Positions 1 through 5,807 of a stretch of 8,926 bases of DNA are shown here, in pieces (positions within the stretch are counted from its first letter, which is position 1; every line of letters begins with the position of its first letter). This DNA comes from Anaerolineaceae bacterium (lineage in GTDB: Bacteria; Chloroflexota; Anaerolineae; Anaerolineales; Anaerolineaceae). A program made the translations under genes and the position numbers. Location of the stretch: the NCBI GenBank assembly GCA_017995665.1, contig JAGOIM010000053.1, positions 1 to 8,926 on the forward strand, read 5' to 3'. Under the pieces are notes generated by a model. The model had not been told where the DNA came from. It was given only the letters and a program-made list of their open reading frames with translations, and did not search any database.

Positions 1-230
1 ACAACATCTTGTCCATCAAAGGCGAAGTTGCCGATGAAAGTGGTGATGAAAACCAAGGAAAGTATCATATCCGTGAACGCTACTACGGCAATTTCCAACG
101 CAGCATTTCAATGCCGGGCGTAGTTGATGCAGACAAGATTACTGCAGAAACTGAAAATGGTACTCTGGTAGTTCATCTGCCCAAGAAACCCGAAACACAA
201 CCAAAGAAAATTAGCGTCAACGCCAAATAG
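1..230 (+). CDS. Small heat shock protein, Hsp20/alpha-crystallin family (5'-truncated by window edge)
   Basis: This is the C-terminal part of an ATP-independent holdase chaperone that binds unfolding cytoplasmic proteins. The frame is open from base 3, upstream of the in-frame TTG at 9, so that TTG is internal and the real start lies before the window. Visible alpha-crystallin domain hallmarks are NILSIKGE (a beta strand), YHIRERYYGNFQRS, SMPGVVDADKITAETENG, and the family's A-x-x-x-N-G-x-L-x-V-x-L-P-K signature (AETENGTLVVHLPK). A short Lys-rich tail ends in ISVNAK, followed by a TAG stop. The tail's I-S-V is a plausible stand-in for the I-x-I/V oligomerisation motif. A hairpin terminator about 40 bp downstream closes the transcription unit, so this gene is the last, or only, one in its operon. 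Family assignment is secure; subfamily (IbpA or Hsp18-like) cannot be judged from this fragment. Confidence 0.93.
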   Translation, partial: NILSIKGEVADESGDENQGKYHIRERYYGNFQRSISMPGVVDADKITAETENGTLVVHLPKKPETQPKKISVNAK

Positions 231-270
231 GCTGCTGACAACAATAACTAAATAATCACTTCTCCCTTGT

Positions 271-306
271 AAAACACCTCAATTTCGATTGGGGTGTTTT
301 CGGTTT
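271..306 (+). terminator. Rho-independent terminator of the Hsp20 gene
   Basis: A 13-bp stem (271-283 with 288-300, one G-T wobble) closes on a TTCG tetraloop. The A-run on the 5' side and TTTT on the 3' side form the base of the stem, and further T residues follow (cggttt). The UUCG loop is a known hyperstable RNA tetraloop. The position, 40 bp after the Hsp20 stop, fits termination of that gene. The A/T symmetry means it could also act on the opposite strand, but no minus-strand gene runs into it. Confidence 0.88.
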
Positions 307-317
307 AAGCAAATCCG

Positions 318-345
318 TTCATTCTCCCGGGCTTTTAGCTATAAT
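318..345 (+). promoter_or_regulatory. Putative sigma70 promoter of the leader ORF / PfkB-family gene
   Basis: A perfect TATAAT stands at 340-345. The best -35 candidate is a weak TTCATT at 318-323 with a 16-bp spacer. Transcription would begin near 352, giving a leader of about 27 nt before the ATG at 379. It sits between the Hsp20 terminator and the next gene, where a promoter is needed. The -10 is convincing; the -35 is poor. Confidence 0.6.
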
Positions 346-378
346 AAGGCAAAGCCCAAGCCGAGGAGTCAAAAAATT

Positions 379-435
379 ATGCAAGAGTATCATCAAATTG
401 TCAGTGCGATGATTAAATCGAAGGACGAAAACTAA
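379..435 (+). CDS. 18-codon leader ORF, in frame with and directly abutting the PfkB-family gene
   Basis: ATG at 379 follows an AGGAG ribosome binding site (364-368, 10-nt gap) and encodes MQEYHQIVSAMIKSKDEN before TAA at 433-435. The next codon, in the same frame, is the TTG at 436 that begins the PfkB-family ORF. The peptide is helical-looking and charged, with no runs of a single amino acid, so it does not resemble a classical attenuator. It could be a translated leader that couples ribosomes onto the weak TTG start. Alternatively it could be the original N-terminus of the kinase-like protein, cut off by one stop codon through a natural nonsense mutation or an assembly error. The sequence alone does not decide between these. 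The SD and spacing make translation plausible. Confidence 0.45.
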   Translation: MQEYHQIVSAMIKSKDEN

Positions 436-1458
436 TTGAACGAGCTAACAACCTCTGTCCCTGATCTCGTCTTTGCAGGACGTTTGCGCAAGGAATACCT
501 ACTTCCGGTTGACTCACAACCTTATTTAGGCTACGTTGGAGGCAATTTGGCTTATGCGGCTGCTTCCGCTTTGATGTGGAATGCGAAACCGGGCATGCTG
601 GCAAGGCTTGACCAAACGTTTCCCTCTGACTGGGTGGAAGATTTTGAATTGGCGGGTGCGGATATATCAGGGCTTCGTCGCACATCGGAACCGATTGATG
701 ACCGTTTTTTTGTAGCCTATGACCAGAAATTTGGAGCGCATTATGACAATCCAATCTCTTGGTTTGCCGATAAACAACTTCCATTTCCTCAGGAATTGCT
801 CAGTTACAAGCCCAATATCCCTATGTATTGCAGCAAAACGGATTACCGCCCCGATAGTCTGCGGGTAACTGACCTTCCTCAGCATTATCTGGAGGCTTCA
901 GCTGCCCATATTTGCCCGATAGACTTCATCTCACATAAAATATTGCCCTCACTTTTCAAAGCCGGAATGATGCTCACACTTACCATGCGCGCTTGTAATT
1001 GCTATATGGACCCCATCTTTTGGGAAGAAATCCGTGCTTTGATTTCGGATGTAACCGCTTTTATGATGACCGATGTCCAGGCGCTAAAGCTTTTTCAGGG
1101 AAGAAGCGTGGATTTATGGGAAATTGCCCGTATTTTGGGATCTTATGGTCCCGAATATATCATCATCAATGCCAAAGACGGCACTGTTAAAATTTGGTCG
1201 CGGCTCAAAAACCAGGCTTGGATTATCCCTTCCTATTCCAGTAAAGCAAGTGATCCGACTGGCATGCTGGATGCTTTTGATGCTGGCTTTTTGGCAAGTT
1301 ATCGCAACAATTATGACGTCGTTGATGCGGCATTGCATGGCATGGTGAGTGCCTCTTTTTGTTCTGAAGGAAGCGGTCCGCGCTTTTTGTTGAATTGTCT
1401 GCCTGGGCTTACGGAAGCCCGACTGGAGGTACTGGCACAAGGGGTAATGGAGGGGTAG
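436..1458 (+). CDS. PfkB (ribokinase-like) family protein with degenerate catalytic motifs
   Basis: This 340-residue protein has the ribokinase-fold layout. It opens with a strand leading to G-G-N (35-37, YVGGNLAYAA), where PfkB kinases bind substrate, and has a mid-domain strand DVTAFMMTDVQALKLF (205-220). The C-terminal nucleotide-binding part includes DPTGMLDAFDAGFL (273-286), matching PfkB signature 2. Known members phosphorylate sugars or nucleosides with ATP. Two signatures are altered: NxxE reads T212-D-V-Q215, and the anion-hole GAGD reads G276-M-L-D279. The presumed catalytic base Asp279 is kept. Activity is therefore uncertain and the substrate cannot be named. The start is TTG, directly after an in-frame TAA, with AAGGA at 421-425 as a possible SD; no ATG occurs before codon 47 in this frame. 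The 3' end overlaps the opposing cyclase gene by 50 bp. Family membership is fairly sure, function is not. Confidence 0.75.
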   Translation: MNELTTSVPDLVFAGRLRKEYLLPVDSQPYLGYVGGNLAYAAASALMWNAKPGMLARLDQTFPSDWVEDFELAGADISGLRRTSEPIDDRFFVAYDQKFGAHYDNPISWFADKQLPFPQELLSYKPNIPMYCSKTDYRPDSLRVTDLPQHYLEASAAHICPIDFISHKILPSLFKAGMMLTLTMRACNCYMDPIFWEEIRALISDVTAFMMTDVQALKLFQGRSVDLWEIARILGSYGPEYIIINAKDGTVKIWSRLKNQAWIIPSYSSKASDPTGMLDAFDAGFLASYRNNYDVVDAALHGMVSASFCSEGSGPRFLLNCLPGLTEARLEVLAQGVMEG

Positions 1459-2353
1459 GGCTTGGCAAGGGAGTCGCGCTAGGCAAAGGGGCTTGCTGAC
1501 CGGGCAGGAGTTGAATTTCATAAAGCCATGGCCATTTTTTTCCGGTTACGAAGAGGCGACCGCTCTCTTCGTCGTAGGCTATACCATTTAGCACCTCACC
1601 GAGGTTCTCCATGTTCACTGCTGGTTTGAGCTTAGCCAGGTTCAAAATGGTATCTACAATTCCCGTTTCGGGGTCGATAATGGCAATTTGGTCCGAAAGG
1701 TAAATATTGGCAAAAATCTTTCCATCCACCATTTCTAATTCGTTCAAATTTTGAATCGGTTGCCCATCGCGGGTAACGTGAACTTCTTTGGCGACAAAAC
1801 CGCTCTGTGGATCAAGCCAGCTCAACTTGTTACTGCCATCCGACATAATCAGCGCAGAACCATCCGTGGTCAAGCCCCAACCCTCGGTGCTGTAGGAGAA
1901 TTGACCAATGTTTTCAAAAGTTTCGCTGTTATAAATGAAGGCGGTACCTTCTTTCCAGGTCAGCAGATAGAGCAAATCGTCCAGCTCAATCAAACCTTCG
2001 GCAAAATATTGTGGGTCAAGAGCACTTTCTTGCAAAACTTTCCCGCTTTCAAGCTCAAGCTTGCGCAAATTGCTTTGTCCGTAAAGACCGCAACTTTCGA
2101 AAAGAAAACCATCCCGGTAGATTAAACCCTGCGTATAGCAGTTCGTATCATGCGGATAGCGCTTGATAACCTCCACATCGCCAAAATCACCCAGCTTAAG
2201 TTCGCTCAAATTAAGTTTTGAAGTCCCTGCCTGAGGGGTTTGCTTCGGTTTCAATTGATTAAACATCAACCAACCCATCGCCAGAGCAAAAACAAGCCCT
2301 GTCACAATGAGATTCGTTTTGTTTGTTTTGTTTGAAGTTTCCTTTTCTTCCAT
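1409..2353 (-). CDS. Membrane-anchored glutaminyl-peptide cyclotransferase (beta-propeller type)
   Basis: Enzymes of this family convert N-terminal glutamine of peptides to pyroglutamate, releasing ammonia. The 314-residue product has a hydrophilic start, one membrane segment at about residues 14-31 (LIVTGLVFALAMGWLMF) and then an extracytoplasmic domain. Family blocks occur in order: YPHDT (66-70) with YTQGL, ESCGLYGQSNLRKLELESG, FAEGL, LTWKEGT, EGWGLTTDG, LIMSDGS, LNELEMVDG, VLNGIAYDE and VTGKKWPWLYE. These are repeats of a plant/bacterial-type (non-zinc) glutaminyl cyclase propeller. The last 27 residues (288-314) form a Pro-rich tail not needed for the fold, encoded partly antisense to the PfkB gene's end. 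ATG at 2351-2353 has GAGGG four bases upstream. The N-terminal segment looks like an uncleaved anchor; no lipobox is seen. Natural substrates are unknown. Confidence 0.9.
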   Translation of the reverse strand: MEEKETSNKTNKTNLIVTGLVFALAMGWLMFNQLKPKQTPQAGTSKLNLSELKLGDFGDVEVIKRYPHDTNCYTQGLIYRDGFLFESCGLYGQSNLRKLELESGKVLQESALDPQYFAEGLIELDDLLYLLTWKEGTAFIYNSETFENIGQFSYSTEGWGLTTDGSALIMSDGSNKLSWLDPQSGFVAKEVHVTRDGQPIQNLNELEMVDGKIFANIYLSDQIAIIDPETGIVDTILNLAKLKPAVNMENLGEVLNGIAYDEESGRLFVTGKKWPWLYEIQLLPGQQAPLPSATPLPSPTPPLPLVPVPPVGLP

Positions 2354-2372
2354 ACTGCCCTCATTTTAATCG

Positions 2373-2378
2373 ATTCTA
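2373..2378 (-). promoter_or_regulatory. Possible -10 box of the glutaminyl cyclase gene
   Basis: TAGAAT reads on the minus strand 19 bp before the start codon, in the 112-bp divergent gap with pepT. No acceptable -35 is seen at 16-18 bp. It is offered only because this gap must hold a promoter for each direction. Confidence 0.3.
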
Positions 2379-2428
2379 AACTTTCCATTTCGATGGGTGC
2401 GTCCTTAGCAGCTTTTTCTTTTCCAAAG

Positions 2429-2437
2429 TGATAGAAT
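2429..2437 (+). promoter_or_regulatory. Putative extended -10 promoter of pepT
   Basis: TGATAGAAT is a TGn extended -10 with a five-of-six match to TATAAT. It would start transcription near 2444, about 22 bp before the pepT ATG. No good -35 is visible, which extended -10 promoters tolerate. The pepT ribosome binding site GGAGG lies at 2457-2461. Confidence 0.45.
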
Positions 2438-2465
2438 GAAAGAAAAATAATCGACCGGAGGAATT

Positions 2466-3692
2466 ATGACAGACGTACTTGAGCGCTTTTTGCGCTATGT
2501 AAAAATTGACACCCAATCAGACCCGAAATCTGAAACTTATCCCAGCACAATGAAACAATTTGACCTAGCCCGTATTTTGGAAGCTGAATTGCGTGAGCTT
2601 GGTCTCGAAGATGTGAAACTGGACAACTACGGCTACGTTACCGCTACATTGCCCGCCAACACGGACAAAAAAACTCCGGTGATTGGCTTCATCGCCCATA
2701 TGGATACCAGCCCGGCGGCTTCGGGAAAAGATGTTAAACCAAGAATCATTGAAAACTATGACGGCAAGGATATTATCCTCAACGCGGAATTGAACACAAT
2801 CCTCAGCCCGGCTGAATTTCCCGACCTGAGCAATCACATTGGGCAGAGTTTGGTCGTTACCGATGGAACAACCTTGCTTGGTGCGGATGATAAAGCCGGT
2901 TTGGCTGCCATTATGAGCACAATGGCTTACCTCAAAGCCCATCCCGAAATTCCGCATGGAAAAATTCGCGTCGGCTTTACTCCTGATGAAGAAGTTGGCG
3001 CTGGTGTAGATCACTTTGACGTTCCGGGCTTTGGCTGTGATTTCGCCTTCACCGTCGACGGTGGCACGGTTGGTGAGCTGGCTTACGAAAACTTTAACGC
3101 TGCTGGGGTTGAAATCACAATCCATGGCAAAAGCGTTCACCCGGGTGATGCCAAAAACAAGCTAATCAATGCTCTTCAGGTTGCAATCGATTTCCATAAC
3201 CTCTTACCGCCTTTCGATCGCCCCGAACATACCGAAAACCGTGAAGGTTTCTTCCATATTGTTGGCTTGAACGGCGAGGCAGATGGCGCAAGCCTGGAAT
3301 ATATCATCCGCGACCATGACCGCAAATTATTTGAAGAGAAAAAAGAATTGATGCAAAAAGCCGCCGAGTTTATCAATTTGCGCTACGGTCAAAAAGTGCT
3401 TGAGATTAAAATCAAAGACCAATACTACAACATGTACGAAAAGGTAGCACCCCATCCAGAAATTTTGGACCTGGCACGCAAAGCTTACCGAGCTGTGGGC
3501 GAAGAGCCGGTTGAGGTACCTGTGCGTGGTGGGACGGACGGAAGCCGCCTGTCATTTATGGGTTTGCCTACTCCCAACCTTTTCACCGGTGGTTATAACT
3601 ATCACGGACGTTTTGAATATCTTTGTATCGAAGAGCTGAAATTGGCACAGCAAATGTTGGTCGAAATTGCCCGTTTGGCAACTGAAAATTAA
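2466..3692 (+). CDS. pepT: Peptidase T (tripeptide aminopeptidase), M20B zinc peptidase
   Basis: PepT is a cytoplasmic di-zinc aminopeptidase that removes the N-terminal residue from tripeptides, the last stage of intracellular peptide breakdown. At 408 residues it equals the E. coli enzyme in length. Metal and catalytic residues are all present: H78 and D80 in IAHMDTSP, D141 in GADDKAG, catalytic E175 and ligand E176 in PDEEVGAG, D198 in FTVDGG, and H380 in GYNYHGRFE. The lid (dimerisation) domain lies between about residues 210 and 320 and contains HGKSVHPGDAKNKLINA, a PepT hallmark. RGGTDGS, in the C-terminal part, is also typical. ATG at 2466 is preceded by a strong GGAGG four bases away. 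The gene stands alone, converging on the slyD-like gene and sharing the hairpin between them. Confidence 0.97.
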   Translation: MTDVLERFLRYVKIDTQSDPKSETYPSTMKQFDLARILEAELRELGLEDVKLDNYGYVTATLPANTDKKTPVIGFIAHMDTSPAASGKDVKPRIIENYDGKDIILNAELNTILSPAEFPDLSNHIGQSLVVTDGTTLLGADDKAGLAAIMSTMAYLKAHPEIPHGKIRVGFTPDEEVGAGVDHFDVPGFGCDFAFTVDGGTVGELAYENFNAAGVEITIHGKSVHPGDAKNKLINALQVAIDFHNLLPPFDRPEHTENREGFFHIVGLNGEADGASLEYIIRDHDRKLFEEKKELMQKAAEFINLRYGQKVLEIKIKDQYYNMYEKVAPHPEILDLARKAYRAVGEEPVEVPVRGGTDGSRLSFMGLPTPNLFTGGYNYHGRFEYLCIEELKLAQQMLVEIARLATEN

Positions 3693-3711
3693 ATAAACTT
3701 CTTAAAAGCAA

Positions 3712-3743
3712 AAGGAGAGCAATTTCGCTCTCCTTGTCATTTA
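3712..3743. terminator. Bidirectional hairpin terminator between pepT and the slyD-like gene
   Basis: A perfect 9-bp stem, AAGGAGAGC (3712-3720) with GCTCTCCTT (3727-3735), encloses a 6-nt loop. On the minus strand the stem is followed by TTTTGCTTTT, a good U-tract, so it should end the slyD-like transcript. On the plus strand the tail (gtcattt) is weaker, but the position 20 bp after the pepT stop fits. One hairpin serving two convergent genes is a common arrangement. Confidence 0.82.
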
Positions 3744-3755
3744 ACTCAGACTAAA

Positions 3756-4277
3756 TTAGCCACAGCAGCCAGATTCACAACCGGGACCGCAATCTTCAGG
3801 ATCACAGCCGGAGCAACCGCCTGCACTGTGCAGGTGTCCGTGAGCAATTTCTTCTTCCGTCGCGGGGCGAATGGAAAGAATCGTAACCTGGAAGTCAAGA
3901 TCTTTGCCGGCCATCGGGTGGTTCAGGTCGAGTTCAACCGATTCATCGCTAACTGCGGTGGCAACAGCCGAAAAGACATTGCCGGAAGCATCGCGCAAAT
4001 TCATCGGTTCACCCAAGCGGATTTCAAAATTCTGTGGGAAAGACTCGCGGTTGACGTTCAAGACCAAAGCGGGGTCAAACTCGCCATAAGCATCTTTTGC
4101 AGCAACCAAGACTTGCTTGCGCTCGCCTTCTTGCATTCCCAGAAGGCCCTGTTCTAAACCGGGGATGATATTGCCATGCCCGTGCAAATATTCTAACAAA
4201 TTAGATTCAACTTCCTCGCCGTCAACGTTGAGGTTGTAAGCAAACTGTGCAACAGTATCGTTTTGAATAGTGTCCAT
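3756..4277 (-). CDS. slyD: FKBP-type peptidyl-prolyl cis-trans isomerase, SlyD-like, with Cys-rich tail
   Basis: SlyD proteins combine prolyl isomerase and chaperone activity, and many bind nickel or other metals through a C-terminal tail. In this 173-residue protein the FKBP part shows YNLNVDGEEVES, LEYLHGHGNIIPGLEQGL (to residue 45) and the closing NHPMAGKDLDFQVTIL. The inserted IF chaperone domain (about residues 66-118) includes KDAYGEFDP and its following strands. The segment between VES and LEYLHG looks several residues shorter than in typical SlyD, so the flap is trimmed. IRPATEEEIAHGHLH leads into a Gly/Cys-rich tail with six cysteines (155, 158, 163, 167, 171, 172) and three histidines, a likely metal-binding module. 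ATG at 4275-4277 has GGAG four bases upstream. It is a single-gene unit with its own promoter and terminator. Confidence 0.93.
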   Translation of the reverse strand: MDTIQNDTVAQFAYNLNVDGEEVESNLLEYLHGHGNIIPGLEQGLLGMQEGERKQVLVAAKDAYGEFDPALVLNVNRESFPQNFEIRLGEPMNLRDASGNVFSAVATAVSDESVELDLNHPMAGKDLDFQVTILSIRPATEEEIAHGHLHSAGGCSGCDPEDCGPGCESGCCG

Positions 4278-4307
4278 ATTTCTCCATACACTTTATAGTA
4301 GGCTGAG

Positions 4308-4316
4308 ATTATAACA
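4308..4316 (-). promoter_or_regulatory. Extended -10 promoter of the slyD-like gene
   Basis: On the minus strand the sequence reads TGTTATAAT, a perfect TATAAT with the TGn extension. Transcription would start near 4301, giving a leader of about 24 nt that contains the GGAG ribosome binding site. No matching -35 is seen at the normal distance, as is usual for this promoter class. Confidence 0.65.
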
Positions 4317-4383
4317 GAAGGCAAACTTAATTTCTCGCCTTTTGGTGCAGAAGCATTAATTCTAATAAAGAATAGACGGAAAA

Positions 4384-4491
4384 GGCAGGCAGGAGACGGG
4401 AAAAATTCTCAATTTTGGACTGGTTGCTGTCAACTCTTTACTGCTTGTTGGATACTTGCCAGCTGCCAACTGCATACTGAAAACTGAATGC
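4384..4491. repeat. Degenerate heptanucleotide (STRR-like) repeat tract
   Basis: This non-coding stretch has a clear 7-base period. From 4414 to 4491 nearly every heptad starts with TG and ends with AC or GC. The clearest run is TGCCAGC (4457), TGCCAAC (4464), TGCATAC (4471), TGAAAAC (4478), TGAATGC (4485), with one 1-base slip at 4456. A separate G-rich pair, CAGGAGA CGGGAAA (4390-4403), belongs to the same motif family as the tract at 7546-7594. The style resembles the short tandemly repeated repetitive sequences known from cyanobacteria. It fills most of the gap between the slyD promoter and the tRNA promoter; no gene is seen here. Confidence 0.7.
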
Positions 4492-4529
4492 GGTTATTTT
4501 TCTCCTGCAAATCAGCTTCCAATTTCCCG

Positions 4530-4558
4530 TTGACTATCAATAAATCCCGTGATATTAT
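4530..4558 (+). promoter_or_regulatory. Sigma70 promoter of tRNA-Glu
   Basis: TTGACT (4530-4535) and TATTAT (4553-4558) are each five-of-six matches, with the ideal 17-bp spacer. Initiation would fall near 4565, leaving about six bases of 5' leader before the mature tRNA for RNase P removal. It is the best-formed promoter in the window, as expected for a stable RNA. Confidence 0.85.
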
Positions 4559-4570
4559 TTCTACTTTGAT

Positions 4571-4643
4571 GCCCCCATCGTCTAGTGGCCCAGGACGTGG
4601 CCCTCTCAAGGCCAAAACCGGGATTCGAATTCCCGTGGGGGCA
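4571..4643 (+). tRNA. tRNA-Glu, anticodon CUC
   Basis: A complete 73-nt cloverleaf can be folded by eye. The acceptor stem is GCCCCCA (4571-4577) with TGGGGGC (4636-4642), fully paired. The D stem is GTCT/GGAC with one G-U. The anticodon stem TGGCC/GGCCA closes loop CTCTCAA, with anticodon CTC at 4605-4607. The variable loop is 4 nt. The T stem CGGGA/TCCCG closes loop TTCGAAT. The discriminator is A4643. It reads the GAG codon and has the GTCTAGTGGCC D-arm typical of bacterial tRNA-Glu. CCA is not encoded and must be added by the nucleotidyltransferase. A T6 run (4645-4650) follows at once and may limit read-through into the acyltransferase gene. Confidence 0.97.
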
Positions 4644-4694
4644 CTTTTTTATTGCAACTTTTATTTGTTTTCGGGTTATATCTCTTGATGCATT

Positions 4695-5807
4695 ATGGAC
4701 ACAGCTAAAGAAAACCAAAACCAGACTTTTGATTTAAAATACCCACGCTTCGTTTTCCGACGCAAGGTTTTGAATGGTCTCGTCAAGATTCTCTTACCCT
4801 TACTGAGCGAATTGAAGGTAAGCGGTTTGGAAAACATCCCCAGTGAAGGTCCTGTTATTTTAGCTGCTAATCACGTTTCAACTTTGGATCCCTTGTTGAT
4901 GGCGGTTTATCCTAATCGCTCGGTTGAGCCAATTGGGGCTGGTGATATGCCCTTTAATGGGCTTGCCGGTAAACTGATGGATCTGTATGGCTTCCTTAAA
5001 CTCAACCGTGGTGCGCTTGATCGTAAAGGAATGAATCAGGCTTTGGATGTGCTCAAACAAGACGGCGTTTTGGGGATTTTTCCCGAAGGCGGAACCTGGA
5101 GCCCCGGCCGAATGCGCGCCCAAATTGGAGTTTCCTGGCTGAGCTACAAAGGCAATGCTCCGGTTATTCCAATCGGTTTCAGTGGTTTTCAAGATGGCCT
5201 TACGCGCTTACTCACGTTTAAACACCCCACTCTTGAAATGAAAGTTGGCAAGCTGATTCCCGCTTTTAGTTCTGAAGATTCCTCTCTTTCAACCAGGGAT
5301 GCTTACCAATCTTATGCCGATATGGTGATGGATCACATCCACGAATTAATTAATCCGAGTGAGTTTCTGCTCTATCCGGTTCGAACAGATTTTAAATTGC
5401 AGGTCTTGATTGGAAATGAAGGCTCTCAAATGGAAGAAGTTGAGTTAAAGGGAGCGAGTGCTCTGGCTGAAGCCTTTTTTACACCGGTAATCATGAGCAC
5501 ACTCCATAAAAACTTAAAAAAGCCAACTAAGGCGCTTTTGCCTAGCGATCAGGATCGGAACATTCCAACCATGCTTAAAGCAGTTGACGCAGTTTTCGAG
5601 GTTCTCTCTGAACATCCGGGCTATTTCACTTTTCGGATGGATCCCGAAGTAGGGCGACAAGTTGAAGTTGCCTTCCAGGAGTTAAAAAGCTTGCTCGAAA
5701 AAGCACAGCAGAATGGTCAAAGCCTAATTCTCAATGCCAGCGGCGATTATTTTTATAGCGACTCACGCGTTGAGCATAAAGAATATCAATACGTCATCAA
5801 TCCCTAA
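4695..5807 (+). CDS. PlsC-type 1-acyl-glycerol-3-phosphate acyltransferase family protein with C-terminal extension
   Basis: Acyltransferases of this family move an acyl chain onto the sn-2 position of lysophosphatidate or related acceptors at the inner membrane face. The first ~210 of 370 residues carry the domain. There is an amphipathic/hydrophobic lead (residues 18-38) and the catalytic H-x4-D block NHVSTLDP (H60, D65). The acceptor-side region RGALDRKGMNQALDVLKQDG is followed by FPEGGTW (129-135), the EGT-like block with one extra Gly, and then VIPIGF. Residues from about 215 on match no domain I recognise, contain no membrane segment, and make the protein longer than a usual PlsC (about 240 residues). 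ATG at 4695 is the first start after an in-frame TGA at 4686, but no clear SD precedes it. The gene follows tRNA-Glu by 51 bp and ends against the recJ stop. Acceptor specificity is unknown. Confidence 0.85.
   Translation: MDTAKENQNQTFDLKYPRFVFRRKVLNGLVKILLPLLSELKVSGLENIPSEGPVILAANHVSTLDPLLMAVYPNRSVEPIGAGDMPFNGLAGKLMDLYGFLKLNRGALDRKGMNQALDVLKQDGVLGIFPEGGTWSPGRMRAQIGVSWLSYKGNAPVIPIGFSGFQDGLTRLLTFKHPTLEMKVGKLIPAFSSEDSSLSTRDAYQSYADMVMDHIHELINPSEFLLYPVRTDFKLQVLIGNEGSQMEEVELKGASALAEAFFTPVIMSTLHKNLKKPTKALLPSDQDRNIPTMLKAVDAVFEVLSEHPGYFTFRMDPEVGRQVEVAFQELKSLLEKAQQNGQSLILNASGDYFYSDSRVEHKEYQYVINP

Noticed and set aside
9..11. TTG as the start of the Hsp20 gene
   Set aside because: The frame is already open before it, and the residues before and after belong to a beta strand in the middle of the alpha-crystallin domain.
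2565..3140. 191-codon minus-strand open frame inside pepT
   Set aside because: It is antisense to the pepT catalytic region, without domain or promoter support.
4318..4343. Short hairpin AAGGC/GCCTT followed by TTTT as a terminator or small RNA
   Set aside because: It has only five base pairs with a 14-nt loop, and no gene runs into it from the left on the plus strand.
4384..4491. CRISPR or tRNA-linked integration site
   Set aside because: The units are 7 bp and degenerate with no spacers, and no direct repeat of the tRNA 3' end, integrase or cas gene is present.
4652..4682. Separate promoter for the acyltransferase gene (TTGCAA ... TATATC)
   Set aside because: The 19-bp spacer and two weak hexamers do not stand out from this AT-rich 51-bp gap. 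Read-through from the tRNA promoter is as likely.
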